From: Paenibacillus sp. FSL R7-0345
GTDB taxonomy: Bacteria > Bacillota > Bacilli > Paenibacillales > Paenibacillaceae
Assembly (NCBI RefSeq): GCF_038595055.1
Contig: NZ_CP152002.1
Coordinates: forward strand, 2,090,501-2,154,500
Length of the DNA: 64,000 nt
Direction of reading: 5' to 3'
Positions 51,513-60,240 of the stretch are shown here, piece by piece. How positions within the stretch are numbered: the first letter of the stretch is position 1; each line of letters begins with the position of its first letter. The notes under the pieces were generated by a model. The model searched no databases, was not told the origin of the DNA, and saw only the letters and a program-made list of their open reading frames with translations. The translations under genes and the position numbers were made by a program.

Positions 51513-52052
51513 ATGATTAGAACCTTGGAATGTCCTAACTGCGGACAATTAAATGATGTAGACACTCAGAAATTCGCTCAAGCTTTATGTGGTTCTTGCA
51601 AAGGGAAATTTAGTAGTCTTACTGCTCTAGGTGCTTATAAATCGAGTAACGAGTTAGCCTCAGCACTTGAAATCGATACTGAGTATTCAGAGTCCGAAAA
51701 AATTGATGTTAAATCGTGGACATCAAAAATTGGTGGAGCTGAAAAGCAAGAAGAGTATGTGAAAGAAGGTTTCTTGAAAAAAATTAAAAAACACGCCTCA
51801 AAAATTCCCTTTGCCAAAGATGCCGTTGCTATGTATTTTTGTGCAACAGATAGCAAAACTCCGTTATCAGCACGTTTGATTGCTATGGGGGCCCTGGCGT
51901 ATATTGTGCTTCCTATTGATGCAATACCTGACGTTGTTATAGGGCTGGGTTATACTGATGATGCGGCTGCATTTTGGGCAGCTTATAAAATAATTAGTAT
52001 ACACATTAATGATAACCATAGACAGCAAGCAGAAGAATGGTTTGGGAAATAA
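51513..52052 (+). CDS. Zinc-ribbon protein with YkvA/DUF1232 domain
   Basis: 179 residues. The N-terminus has two CxxC pairs (LECPNCGQ...LCGSCKGK), the middle is polar, and the last 90 residues are the DUF1232 domain (SKTPLSARLIAMGALAYIVLPIDAIPDVVIGLGYTDDAAAFW), a short membrane-associating hairpin of unknown role. GGAAGGAATAAATACAT precedes the ATG. Function unknown. Confidence 0.8.
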   Translation: MIRTLECPNCGQLNDVDTQKFAQALCGSCKGKFSSLTALGAYKSSNELASALEIDTEYSESEKIDVKSWTSKIGGAEKQEEYVKEGFLKKIKKHASKIPFAKDAVAMYFCATDSKTPLSARLIAMGALAYIVLPIDAIPDVVIGLGYTDDAAAFWAAYKIISIHINDNHRQQAEEWFGK

Positions 52053-52063
52053 GTGATATTTGG

Positions 52064-52103
52064 GCTGATTGCAGTGAGGTCATTCGTGATCAGCTCGTTT
52101 TAA
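52064..52103 (+). terminator. Possible terminator after the DUF1232 gene
   Basis: GCTGAT (52064-52069) pairs with ATCAGC (52089-52094), followed by TCGTTTTAATAA. Weak stem. Confidence 0.35.
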
Positions 52104-52115
52104 TAATTCATTTCT

Positions 52116-52341
52116 CGGTAAGTGTATTAGACTAATCGGTCATTTGTCAAAATGTTAAGGCAAGCGTATAGGGTACCGATCGTCCCCCTATACACTTGCC
52201 TTAACTAATTTAGACCAAAACGTTGCTGCATCTGCATTTGTAACGCAAAAAGAACTGACGCAGCATCCTTTACAGGGACGCTGATCAGTTCTTTTCGGCA
52301 AGCGTATATGATGGCAGTATCTAATTTCGGTAAGTGTATAT
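52116..52341. repeat. Five iteron-like copies of CGGYAAGYGTATA and a 19-bp hairpin
   Basis: CGGTAAGTGTATTA (52116-52129), GGCAAGCGTATAGG (52159-52172), an inverted copy CTATACACTTGCC (52188-52200), CGGCAAGCGTATAT (52296-52309) and CGGTAAGTGTATAT (52328-52341). The second and third pair in a 19-bp stem (52155-52173 with 52186-52204, one G-T pair). Repeated sites of this kind serve as replication iterons, partition sites or operators. Confidence 0.6.
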
Positions 52342-52411
52342 TAGTTCGTGGAAACATTGGCTCCAAATGATTGTTAGGGTTGATTCGGTTCTGAGGGTTC
52401 ATTTTGTTCAT
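52205..52411 (-). CDS. Small 68-residue protein, doubtful
   Basis: MNKMNPQNRINPNNHLEPMF, then TNIHLPKLDTAIIYACRKELISVPVKDAASVLFALQMQMQQRFGLN. It overlaps the upstream coiled-coil gene by 38 bases in another frame and has no good ribosome site; two iteron-like copies and an inverted repeat lie within it. It could be real through coupling or chance. Low confidence. Confidence 0.35.
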   Translation of the reverse strand: MNKMNPQNRINPNNHLEPMFPRTNIHLPKLDTAIIYACRKELISVPVKDAASVLFALQMQMQQRFGLN

Positions 52412-52943
52412 TACTAACCAGTTCGTTGTACTGGTCTAGAGATTCATGATCCCAAGGCTCAGACTGATTTTCATGTGTGGCGTCTTTTAACGTTAAAGCT
52501 TCAAGTGTCTTCGTATTTTTCAGAGTTCTCGTTTTTCTCGTTTTGGGTTCTGTTTCGTCGGGGTTGCTTAAAGTATCCGTCTCCAGTTCACTTTTATCTT
52601 TCGTTTTTCTAGAACTTGGTTTTGCTGCTTTACGTGAAAGTCGTGCATTCTCTTCTTTGAGTTTTTGGATTTGAGATTTCTGACTTTCGTTGGTGTGTTT
52701 GAGTTTTTGAATTTCCTGCTGCAACAATTCGTAGTTATGAGACAGTTGTTCGTGTGATCCAGCCTCATCGATTAATGCACCTTCATTTTGTACGGGGAAC
52801 TGTTGAAGATATTGCTGCATCTCCTTGAGGGCATCCTCGAAATAATGATGTACTCGTTTTCCTATGTCGTAGTACAGCTTGGCCTGACCTTCTTCGATCT
52901 TGCTCAAAAGCTGTTTTGACGAAATTGGCTCATAACTTTCCAC
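52374..52943 (-). CDS. Coiled-coil protein of unknown function
   Basis: About 189 residues from GTG 52943, with GAGGGGGGATTAACA before it; a TTG at 52964 is also in frame. Residues 1-55 are helical (SSKQLLSKIEEGQAKLYYDIGK), residues about 65-105 form a coiled coil (ELLQQEIQKLKHTNESQKSQIQKLKEENARL), and the rest is charged, Thr/Glu/Asn-rich and probably unfolded. Possibly binds the nearby repeats; family unknown. Confidence 0.6.
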   Translation of the reverse strand: MESYEPISSKQLLSKIEEGQAKLYYDIGKRVHHYFEDALKEMQQYLQQFPVQNEGALIDEAGSHEQLSHNYELLQQEIQKLKHTNESQKSQIQKLKEENARLSRKAAKPSSRKTKDKSELETDTLSNPDETEPKTRKTRTLKNTKTLEALTLKDATHENQSEPWDHESLDQYNELVSNEQNEPSEPNQP

Positions 52944-53117
52944 TGTTAATCCCCCTCTGTCCAATGATCGGTTGATTAATATCTATGGTAAAGTCAGCTC
53001 AGTTATGTTGTCCGTTGCATCAAATTGCTAAGGTGAACGTTTAATAAAACAGAGGCAATGAACATTGAGTTCAAATGCCTCTGTTATAGAAACGTTATTT
53101 ATAATGTTTGTATAAGC

Positions 53118-53753
53118 TTAAGGCAGGTCCAGACCTAGTTTTCCAGCAATTTCAATTAATTTGAGCTTATAGTACGGGTTCCCATGTTCTATGCTTAATG
53201 CTTCAATCAGCTTTGCCTGTGCAGTTTCCTTGTGATCCAAAGAATAGTAAAGTATTATTTCGTCATGAATATTAGGTAAGGAACCAAAGATATCTTGTTC
53301 TTTGGCAACTTCTATTGCTTTAATTAATGAATCTGTTGACCGTAGCGGGTCTATGTATGGAAGTATATAATTGATCAAATCGCTTCTCAAAGACTCAGCA
53401 ACTTTACTCATATTTGTTTCCGAAACAATATGATAATTAGGAGTATATCCACGGGGAGCTTTTAAATGCTGTATATTACCTCCAAGTATTGGTCTATGCA
53501 ACGAGGAGTTGAACCAACTCTTAGGTAGTTCATATTGCATGAGGGCATAATAAGGTTTCGAGAATAATGCAAAGTCAATTGAAAAATCATAATAATCGGG
53601 TAAATTCCAACTTGAAGCTGCAAGATGCACGATCTGAACAACTTCAGGGTATTCTCTGACAAACACATTGTTTTTCTTTTTATAGCTCCTCTCCTTAAAT
53701 AAGGGTGTAATACTTTCTGATAACATCATTTTATACATCTCTTTTGGCTTCAT
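53118..53753 (-). CDS. DUF4304-family protein
   Basis: 211 residues. ITPLFKERSYKKKNNVFVRE and the following VVQIVHLAASSWN match the DUF4304 pattern; the C-terminal half is helical. GAGGTGATATTAATTTT precedes the ATG. The domain has no established activity. Divergent from the 140-residue membrane-anchored gene. Confidence 0.7.
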   Translation of the reverse strand: MKPKEMYKMMLSESITPLFKERSYKKKNNVFVREYPEVVQIVHLAASSWNLPDYYDFSIDFALFSKPYYALMQYELPKSWFNSSLHRPILGGNIQHLKAPRGYTPNYHIVSETNMSKVAESLRSDLINYILPYIDPLRSTDSLIKAIEVAKEQDIFGSLPNIHDEIILYYSLDHKETAQAKLIEALSIEHGNPYYKLKLIEIAGKLGLDLP

Positions 53754-53811
53754 AAAATTAATATCACCTCAGACCGATATACATGGACTCATTTTAAAAG
53801 GAGGAGTTGTT

Positions 53812-54234
53812 GTGAATAGAAAATATTTGGTGATATCTTCCTTAGGTATTACCTTGTTACTTGTAGTAGCTATAGTTTGGACATATCTTGGGGGAGAGCA
53901 AAGAGAATTGGTGTATGTCTATGATGAAAGCATACTTCATGACTTTTGGATTGATGATTCAGGCTACGTCACCTTCAATTGCGACATAACTATAAAAAAC
54001 AGAAGTAATACTGAAATGAAGTTTACCATGACGGCAGATGTATCGAAGGATATTGGATTGACAAAGGAAACCTTCGCCTATTCTTTCAAAGGTGATTCAC
54101 AAAATTACGAAGTGTACAATATTGCCCCGAATTCCAAACAAACTTATAAAGTGGAGTTTAAAGCACTTAACGGTGATAAAAAGACTAAGATGGACAGACT
54201 GCCTCCGAAAGAAGTTATTCTCAGTCCACTATAA
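53812..54234 (+). CDS. Membrane-anchored extracytoplasmic protein
   Basis: 140 residues from GTG 53812 (AAAAGGAGGAGTTGTT upstream). One helix (YLVISSLGITLLLVVAIVWTYL) anchors an external beta-rich domain (VTFNCDITIKNRSNTEMKFTMTADVSKDIG...YNIAPNSKQTYKVEF), immunoglobulin-like in pattern. Family not recognised. Confidence 0.7.
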   Translation: MNRKYLVISSLGITLLLVVAIVWTYLGGEQRELVYVYDESILHDFWIDDSGYVTFNCDITIKNRSNTEMKFTMTADVSKDIGLTKETFAYSFKGDSQNYEVYNIAPNSKQTYKVEFKALNGDKKTKMDRLPPKEVILSPL

Positions 54235-54310
54235 AGCAACAATTTTCACGAAAAGAGCCAATTTATTTAGAAATTCCATAAGTTAACCACGTTGTAGGGT
54301 GATGAGTCAG

Positions 54311-54631
54311 CTATTCATCATCAGGATCAATACCCCAAAATACATAATGAGATAAACCCGTATTTGCAAAGTAACAAGCATCCACATACACTTCACGTAG
54401 CTCATCATCAACCCTGTAAATAACAATTACGTTGCCAATCAATGTCCAATAATAGCCGTTAAATTCAAACCCAGGAAAATCCGATATTCCATCAGCTTTG
54501 TATTTCGGCTCATCGGCCAAGACAGATTTAGAGCGTCTAAAGACGTTCATGGGGTCAACCTTATATTCCTTCATTCGGGCAAGAGCTACCCTAGCGTAAG
54601 TGGTCCAGAGCACCTTGTAACGGTCAGTCAT
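54311..54631 (-). CDS. RelE/ParE-like toxin candidate
   Basis: 106 residues. YKVLWTTYARVALARMKEYK at the start and the strand-rich end (FNGYYWTLIGNVIVIYRVDDELREVYVDACYFA) fit the RelE/ParE fold, with GAAAGAGGTTCAGA before the ATG. It overlaps the upstream gene by 8 bases, the common order of antitoxin then toxin. Key catalytic residues are not clearly identifiable. Confidence 0.6.
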   Translation of the reverse strand: MTDRYKVLWTTYARVALARMKEYKVDPMNVFRRSKSVLADEPKYKADGISDFPGFEFNGYYWTLIGNVIVIYRVDDELREVYVDACYFANTGLSHYVFWGIDPDDE

Positions 54632-54920
54632 TCTGAACCTCTTTCAGTAATTGTGCAAACTCCTCTTCGCTGTCACTATATGTGGAAATTCCATTCTCTC
54701 GGTCATACTTGGCCTGACGAAGCTGGGAAAGAACGTATTCATCTTTGAAAATGACAGATGTCATTCTTTTCTTCTGTTCATCAGTAAATGCAGGTTCATC
54801 TTTCCTCTGAAGCGTAACGTTAAATCCGAAATTATCCTCGATCAATTGCACCAGATCTTTAAGTTCAACATAAGGTTTGCCTCGAAAGCTTTGCTCCAGT
54901 TGTTCCTTTGATATGGACAT
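54624..54920 (-). CDS. Antitoxin candidate paired with the ParE-like gene
   Basis: 98 residues from ATG 54920 (AAGGCGGTGAATGAA upstream; a GTG at 54929 is an alternative). MSISKEQLEQSFRGKPYVELKDLVQLIEDNFGF, then a charged tail (TYSDSEEEFAQLLKEVQND). The acidic C-terminus and the 8-base overlap with the toxin-like gene support a toxin-antitoxin pair that would favour keeping the element. No family name assigned. Confidence 0.55.
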   Translation of the reverse strand: MSISKEQLEQSFRGKPYVELKDLVQLIEDNFGFNVTLQRKDEPAFTDEQKKRMTSVIFKDEYVLSQLRQAKYDRENGISTYSDSEEEFAQLLKEVQND

Positions 54921-55039
54921 TTCATTCACCGCCTTTTGCTCATTATAACATAAACCAATAGCAATCTAATTGTGTTAACATTACATTAATTAACATCTAC
55001 GAGTCCAAATAAAATCTAAATTTTCTGAGGAGATGCAAT

Positions 55040-55786
55040 ATGGAAATAAAAAATCGACTTGGATTAAATATTTCTAATTTGACGGACTGGTTTCAACATG
55101 CTCCTCCAGCAAAAGGTGAAGCACATTGGGTAGATGGTAGAAGTGCGAAGGAACTTGCAAAGGCATGGACTCAATCGGGTGCTCCTACAGTTCCAAAGGA
55201 GTTGGAACGCTTGATAGACTCACATCAAGATATTAAGGGTTTAATTCCCGAGATAGCCATACCTGAGTGTGAAACTAAATTGGACGCCTTCAACGGCAAT
55301 GGGCGTAAACATGATTTGATTGTATATGGAAAAACATCCGATAAAAAAACACTAATTTCTATTGAAGCAAAAGCTGATGAACCATTCGGAGAAGTTATCT
55401 CTAATCTGATCAAAAGATATTCAACCAATCCAAGAACAAAAGTACCTGAACGAATAAAGCAATTAGGTCTTTCTGTTTTTGGAGATAAGGATTTTGGACA
55501 TATCCGTTATCAGTTACTTCACGCCGTTGCTGGAACATTAATAGAGGCCCGCATAAACAACTGCGGTCAGGCAGTATTTGTTGTTCATGAGTTCGTACCA
55601 TCGGGAATACATTCGAAAAAATCGAAACAAAACAATGAAGATTTGCAGACGTTTGTTGAGCTTCTTACGGATATACCATTAATTGAAGGACAACTCATTG
55701 GGCCTATCAAAGTAATTGGTGGTAATAATATTCCAAGTAACATTCCATTGTATATTGGAAAAATCGAATCAGCCATAGAAATTTAA
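55040..55786 (+). CDS. PD-(D/E)XK-like nuclease candidate (DUF6946-like)
   Basis: 248 residues. KHDLIVYGKTSDKKTLISIEAKADEPFGEVI shows a core Asp and an acidic-x-Lys strand (IEAKAD), the PD-(D/E)XK pattern; the following YQLLHAVAGTLIEARINNCGQAVFVVHEF is a helix-strand continuation. GAGGAGATGCAAT precedes the ATG. It opens a run of five same-strand genes that ends in the type I R-M operon, so a role in DNA restriction is likely. Confidence 0.6.
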   Translation: MEIKNRLGLNISNLTDWFQHAPPAKGEAHWVDGRSAKELAKAWTQSGAPTVPKELERLIDSHQDIKGLIPEIAIPECETKLDAFNGNGRKHDLIVYGKTSDKKTLISIEAKADEPFGEVISNLIKRYSTNPRTKVPERIKQLGLSVFGDKDFGHIRYQLLHAVAGTLIEARINNCGQAVFVVHEFVPSGIHSKKSKQNNEDLQTFVELLTDIPLIEGQLIGPIKVIGGNNIPSNIPLYIGKIESAIEI

Positions 55787-55814
55787 TATCAAAATAACAG
55801 AGAGGACTGATTCA

Positions 55815-56873
55815 ATGAAAATAGAAATCGGAGAATCCTTGATGCTCTCATGGCTGAGACATGCAAAGAATTGTCAGCTTGTTCAATTGAACTGGAAGCC
55901 ATCCGTGAAGTCTTGGGAAATTTATAACGAAGCCGTTGTTGAAAGTATGATGAAAGATTCAGACCAATATTTTAAAGAGAAATACAGCCTTGATTTGTTC
56001 AAACAAAATAGTTCATTCTCTCAACTACTCCAACAAGCTGAGATTGATGCTCTGGGCTTAGAAGTAGGAGGGGAGAATGGTGTTCAAAACATATATGGTA
56101 TTGATGTAGCTTTTCATGAGAATGGCTTGAATTACGGCTCCAAGGAAGAAACGATATCCAGAGTACTGAAGAAAATGATTCGCACTGCTATGGCGATTCA
56201 TGGCTACTTCAATTTGAATGCTGGAAATATTATATTTGCTGCTCCAAAAATATATGGTGCAATACGTGAGCCGCTGCAACTCTACATAGCCGAACTCCAG
56301 GAGCTGTTCCATGCAAAAGGTTTAGATTTTCGTTTTGAGCTTCTTTGCAATGAAGACTTCAAGGAGAAAATCTTCAATGTGGTTACAGCCTTATCTAATT
56401 CTGTGTCTGATACTTCGGAGCTGTTTATGCGAAGTATACAAATGTATAATCTTTTTGCAGATGATAAGCAGAGTATAGGGAAGTCGATAAGCACAGTTAA
56501 GATTAAGAAAATGCCAGCCGATTTTAAAGGATCTGAGGAAATAAAGATTGGTGCTTTGGTTAGATCCAGTTTTGAGCGACTAATTGCAGATGATCTATTA
56601 ACAGAGCACGAGGTTGAGCGGTTGCAGCGACTGGACTACGCCAAGAGGACATTTAATATCACTTATCCTGTATTGAAAAAAGTCGACCCTACCCAATCTT
56701 TAATCGAACAACGAAATATTAACGGACGGCCGAGATTCTACAGTGATCCATATTCGATCTATGGTTATGATTATCTATTATGTAATCATTGGGTGGAGAA
56801 CCTCAGCAGAAGTTATTTCGATGCCTGGCTAAGACGTATAGATGAAACAAATGTAGGGGGGGACTCAATTTGA
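55815..56873 (+). CDS. Unknown 352-residue protein beside the type I R-M genes
   Basis: AEIDALGLEVGGENGVQNIYGIDVAFHENGLNYGSKEETISRVLKKMIRTAM has a nuclease-like spacing (EID, later DVAFHE), and EIIFAAP/IFAAPKIYGAI and DTSELFMRSIQMYNLF are strong-looking conserved blocks. I do not recall a named family. AGAGAGGACTGATTCA precedes the ATG; it follows the nuclease-like gene by 28 bases and precedes hsdR by 112. Likely an accessory to restriction. Confidence 0.65.
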   Translation: MKIEIGESLMLSWLRHAKNCQLVQLNWKPSVKSWEIYNEAVVESMMKDSDQYFKEKYSLDLFKQNSSFSQLLQQAEIDALGLEVGGENGVQNIYGIDVAFHENGLNYGSKEETISRVLKKMIRTAMAIHGYFNLNAGNIIFAAPKIYGAIREPLQLYIAELQELFHAKGLDFRFELLCNEDFKEKIFNVVTALSNSVSDTSELFMRSIQMYNLFADDKQSIGKSISTVKIKKMPADFKGSEEIKIGALVRSSFERLIADDLLTEHEVERLQRLDYAKRTFNITYPVLKKVDPTQSLIEQRNINGRPRFYSDPYSIYGYDYLLCNHWVENLSRSYFDAWLRRIDETNVGGDSI

Positions 56874-56985
56874 GTCCTCATTTTTTTATACTCTCCTTGT
56901 ATTTAGACATGTTATTATGGACTTAGGAATATTTTCCTATGAATCATTTTACATTTTAAGAATAAATCATCCAGAGGTGAATGGA

Positions 56986-59900
56986 ATGAGTAACAGCAAT
57001 TTCACTTTCTTGTCGAACCATTGGAATATTCTCTCCAATCTGGCCGAAATGGCCGAGCGGAACGTTTATATTGACCCTAATACTTCCTTGATCAAGCTTC
57101 GTATGTTCGGGGAGACGATAACGAGATACATATGTGCTTTTGAGGAACTGCAATATCCAGAGCGAGCGACTCAGGACGATAGACTTAGGCTTTTGAAGCA
57201 AGAAGATCTCCTGACGCAAGAGCTGCTGGATATCCTCCACGCTATTCGCATGATTGGGAATAAAGCTAATCATGCTGAAGGAATTTACGGAACTCCAGAG
57301 GAAGCCAAAGCTTTGTTAAATATGGCCTTTCGCTTATCCGTCTGGTTTATGCAGGTGTATGGGGAGTGGGACTTTGTAGCCCCAGAATATATCGAACCTT
57401 CTAAGGTAGAGGATTCACAGAATCAGGAGCAACTTCAGTCACTAGCCGCTTCTTATGATGCGAAGGTACAGTATCTGGAACAAGAATTGCAGAAACTTAC
57501 TCAACAGCAAGATTCCAAAACCCCAGACGAGAAGCAAAAACGCCATACGAAGGCGAGACAACTGGGCAGTGCTCTTAAGCTTACTGAAGCCCAGACACGA
57601 ATCATTATTGACGAGAAGCTCGTTCAGGCTGGATGGGAGGCAGATACATTACAAATGCGTTTTAGCGCAGGGACTCGTCCTGAAAAAGGCAGGTACCTCG
57701 CTATAGCCGAATGGCCTCTGAAAAATGGGTTTGCAGACTATGCTCTTTTTTATGGAATGGAATTTATCGGTATCGTTGAGGCTAAACGTCAGAGCAAGGA
57801 TGTTCAAGCCGACATTGAACAGGCGAAAAAGTATGCCTCTTATGTAGTTAAGCACGGTGAAGAAATCATTCATGGCCCATGGGGAAATTATCAGGTACCG
57901 TTTTTGTTTTCAACGAATGGGCGTCCCTATCTGAAGCAGCTTGAGCATAAATCGGGAATATGGTTCTTAGATGCACGTAAGTCTACGAATCATGCCAGGG
58001 TGCTGCAAACCTGGTATTCACCTGAAGGGTTAAAAGCTCTTTTACAGCAGGACATAGATAAGGCGACAAAGGATCTCAGAGATGAATCGCTGGATTACCT
58101 GCATCTGCGGGAGTATCAAGAGAATGCGATTTTGTCAGTGGAACATGCGATAGAAGCAGGACAGCGCAGAATTCTGGTAGCCATGGCCACAGGTACAGGT
58201 AAGACAAGAATGGCCATCGGCTTAATTTACCGTCTGATCAAACATAATCGTTTTAAAAGAATACTATTCCTCGTTGACCGTTCAGCGTTAGGCCGTCAGG
58301 CTGAGGCGGCGTTTAAAGATTCCAAGCTGGAGAGTTATCATTCGTTTACCGAGATTTTTGAGCTTCAGACGCTGGATGACAAGAAACCGAATGTGGAAAC
58401 GAAGGTTCAGATTGCAACCGTTCAAGGTATGGTGAAGCGGCTGTTTTATAGTGAGGATGCTAAGGGCATTCCTTCTGTAGACCAGTATGATTGCATCATC
58501 GTGGATGAGGCTCACCGTGGTTACACGCTGGATAAGGAAATGAGTGAGATCGAACTGGAGTTTCGTGATCATGCCGATTATGTGAGCAAGTATCGGAAGG
58601 TACTGGATTATTTTGACGCTGTGCGAATCGGGCTTACGGCTACACCAGCTCTTCATACGGTTGAGATTTTTGACAAAGCAATCTTTAACTACTCCTACCG
58701 TGAAGCTGTCATTGATGGCTATCTGATCGACCATGAGCCCCCCGTCCAGTTTGAAACGGAACTGAAGAAGAACGGCATCAAGTGGCAGATTGGTGAGGAA
58801 GTAGCTGTATATAATGTGGACCTGGGAACCGTGGAAAAAGAAATGCTGGAAGACGAGGTCAACCTCGAAGTAACCCAGTTCAATAAGACGGTGATTACGG
58901 AGAATTTCAATCGTGTAGTGCTGGAGGCGCTCACTGAATATATCGACCCCGAAGCGGATGGTAAGACCTTGATTTTTGCGGCAACGGATGATCATGCGGA
59001 TATGGTGGTTCGGATTTTCAAGGAAGAATTGGAGAAGGTCTACGGCCTAGTAGATGATGGAGCCATTCTAAAAATTACAGGTTCGATTAAAGATCCGCTG
59101 CATGCGATTAAGCTCTTCAAAAATGAACGGCTGCCGAACATCGTTGTCACTGTGGATCTGCTCACAACGGGGATTGATATCCCGAGTATCTCTCATGTAG
59201 TGTTCCTGCGGCGGGTTCGCTCTCGTATCCTGTATGAACAAATGCTGGGACGGGCTACCCGCCGCTGTGATGAAATCGATAAGGATCATTTTATGATCTA
59301 TGATGCCGTAGGCATCTATGAGTCGCTTAAGCCCTATACAGACATGAAGCCTGTTGTGACTAGACCGCAGGTGAGTCTGGATCTCCTGGTCGATGAGCTG
59401 AAGCAGATGAAGAGTGAGCATCATATCAAGTCGCATCAGGAAGAGATTGTGGCCAAGATGCAGCGGAAGAAGCAGAGCTGGACGCCTCAGGATCATGAAG
59501 ATTTCAAAGCTTTATCAGATGGGCAGACTATTGATGAGTTCATAGATAAGGTGAAGAAGGCAAGTGCTGAGCAGGTTAGCGAAGCTTTATTAAGCAAACC
59601 ACAATTGCTGCTGTTTATTGAAGAGAACAAAGGGCGGCATAACCGCCAGTTCATCTCGGATCACAAGGATAAACTGATCGGAGTTACACGTGGTTATGGG
59701 GATGCCAACAAACCAGAGGATTACTTGGAAGGGTTCAATGGCTTTATCCGCGAGAATCTGAACCTGATCCCAGCGCTGAACATCATCTGTACCCGCCCGA
59801 ATGATCTGACCCGTGAAGAACTGCGGAAGCTTCGTGTGGCCCTGGATCAGAAAGGTTTTACCGAGAAAAATCTGCAAACCGCTTGGCGCGATGCGAAGCA

Positions 59901-60237
59901 GCAGGACATTGCCGCAGACATCATCAGTTTTATCCGCCAGCAGGCACTTGGTGATCCACTCATCAGTCATGAAGAACGGATCGAGAATGCCATGAAGAAG
60001 ATTTATGAGATGCGAGTATGGCCGAAGGTGCAGAAGGATTGGCTGAAGCGGATTGAGAAGCAATTATTGCAAGAATCTGTTCTGGACCCGAATCCAGAAA
60101 AAGCATTTGATGTGGAACCTTTCCGCAGCAAGGGCGGCTATAAGCAATTAAATAAAATTTTTGATGGTCAATTGGACGAGATTGTTGCTACAATAAACGT
60201 TGCGCTATATCCAACCAGACAGAAGGAGCAAGCTTAA
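56986..60237 (+). CDS. hsdR: Type I restriction enzyme, R (motor and nuclease) subunit
   Basis: 1083 residues from ATG 56986 (AGAGGTGAATGGA upstream; the frame opens at 56917). Residues 1-130 are a DUF4145-like helical domain, about 180-300 the nuclease with FADYALFYGMEFIGIVEAKRQS, about 390-600 the helicase with MATGTGKTRMAIGL (Walker A), IIVDEAHRGY (DEAH box) and RIGLTATPAL, then VDLLTTGIDIPSISHVVFLR and MLGRATRRCDE, and an EcoEI-type C-terminus. It translocates DNA and cuts unmethylated targets with HsdM and HsdS. The hsdM gene follows 3 bases after its stop. Confidence 0.95.
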   Translation: MSNSNFTFLSNHWNILSNLAEMAERNVYIDPNTSLIKLRMFGETITRYICAFEELQYPERATQDDRLRLLKQEDLLTQELLDILHAIRMIGNKANHAEGIYGTPEEAKALLNMAFRLSVWFMQVYGEWDFVAPEYIEPSKVEDSQNQEQLQSLAASYDAKVQYLEQELQKLTQQQDSKTPDEKQKRHTKARQLGSALKLTEAQTRIIIDEKLVQAGWEADTLQMRFSAGTRPEKGRYLAIAEWPLKNGFADYALFYGMEFIGIVEAKRQSKDVQADIEQAKKYASYVVKHGEEIIHGPWGNYQVPFLFSTNGRPYLKQLEHKSGIWFLDARKSTNHARVLQTWYSPEGLKALLQQDIDKATKDLRDESLDYLHLREYQENAILSVEHAIEAGQRRILVAMATGTGKTRMAIGLIYRLIKHNRFKRILFLVDRSALGRQAEAAFKDSKLESYHSFTEIFELQTLDDKKPNVETKVQIATVQGMVKRLFYSEDAKGIPSVDQYDCIIVDEAHRGYTLDKEMSEIELEFRDHADYVSKYRKVLDYFDAVRIGLTATPALHTVEIFDKAIFNYSYREAVIDGYLIDHEPPVQFETELKKNGIKWQIGEEVAVYNVDLGTVEKEMLEDEVNLEVTQFNKTVITENFNRVVLEALTEYIDPEADGKTLIFAATDDHADMVVRIFKEELEKVYGLVDDGAILKITGSIKDPLHAIKLFKNERLPNIVVTVDLLTTGIDIPSISHVVFLRRVRSRILYEQMLGRATRRCDEIDKDHFMIYDAVGIYESLKPYTDMKPVVTRPQVSLDLLVDELKQMKSEHHIKSHQEEIVAKMQRKKQSWTPQDHEDFKALSDGQTIDEFIDKVKKASAEQVSEALLSKPQLLLFIEENKGRHNRQFISDHKDKLIGVTRGYGDANKPEDYLEGFNGFIRENLNLIPALNIICTRPNDLTREELRKLRVALDQKGFTEKNLQTAWRDAKQQDIAADIISFIRQQALGDPLISHEERIENAMKKIYEMRVWPKVQKDWLKRIEKQLLQESVLDPNPEKAFDVEPFRSKGGYKQLNKIFDGQLDEIVATINVALYPTRQKEQA

Positions 60238-60240
60238 ACC

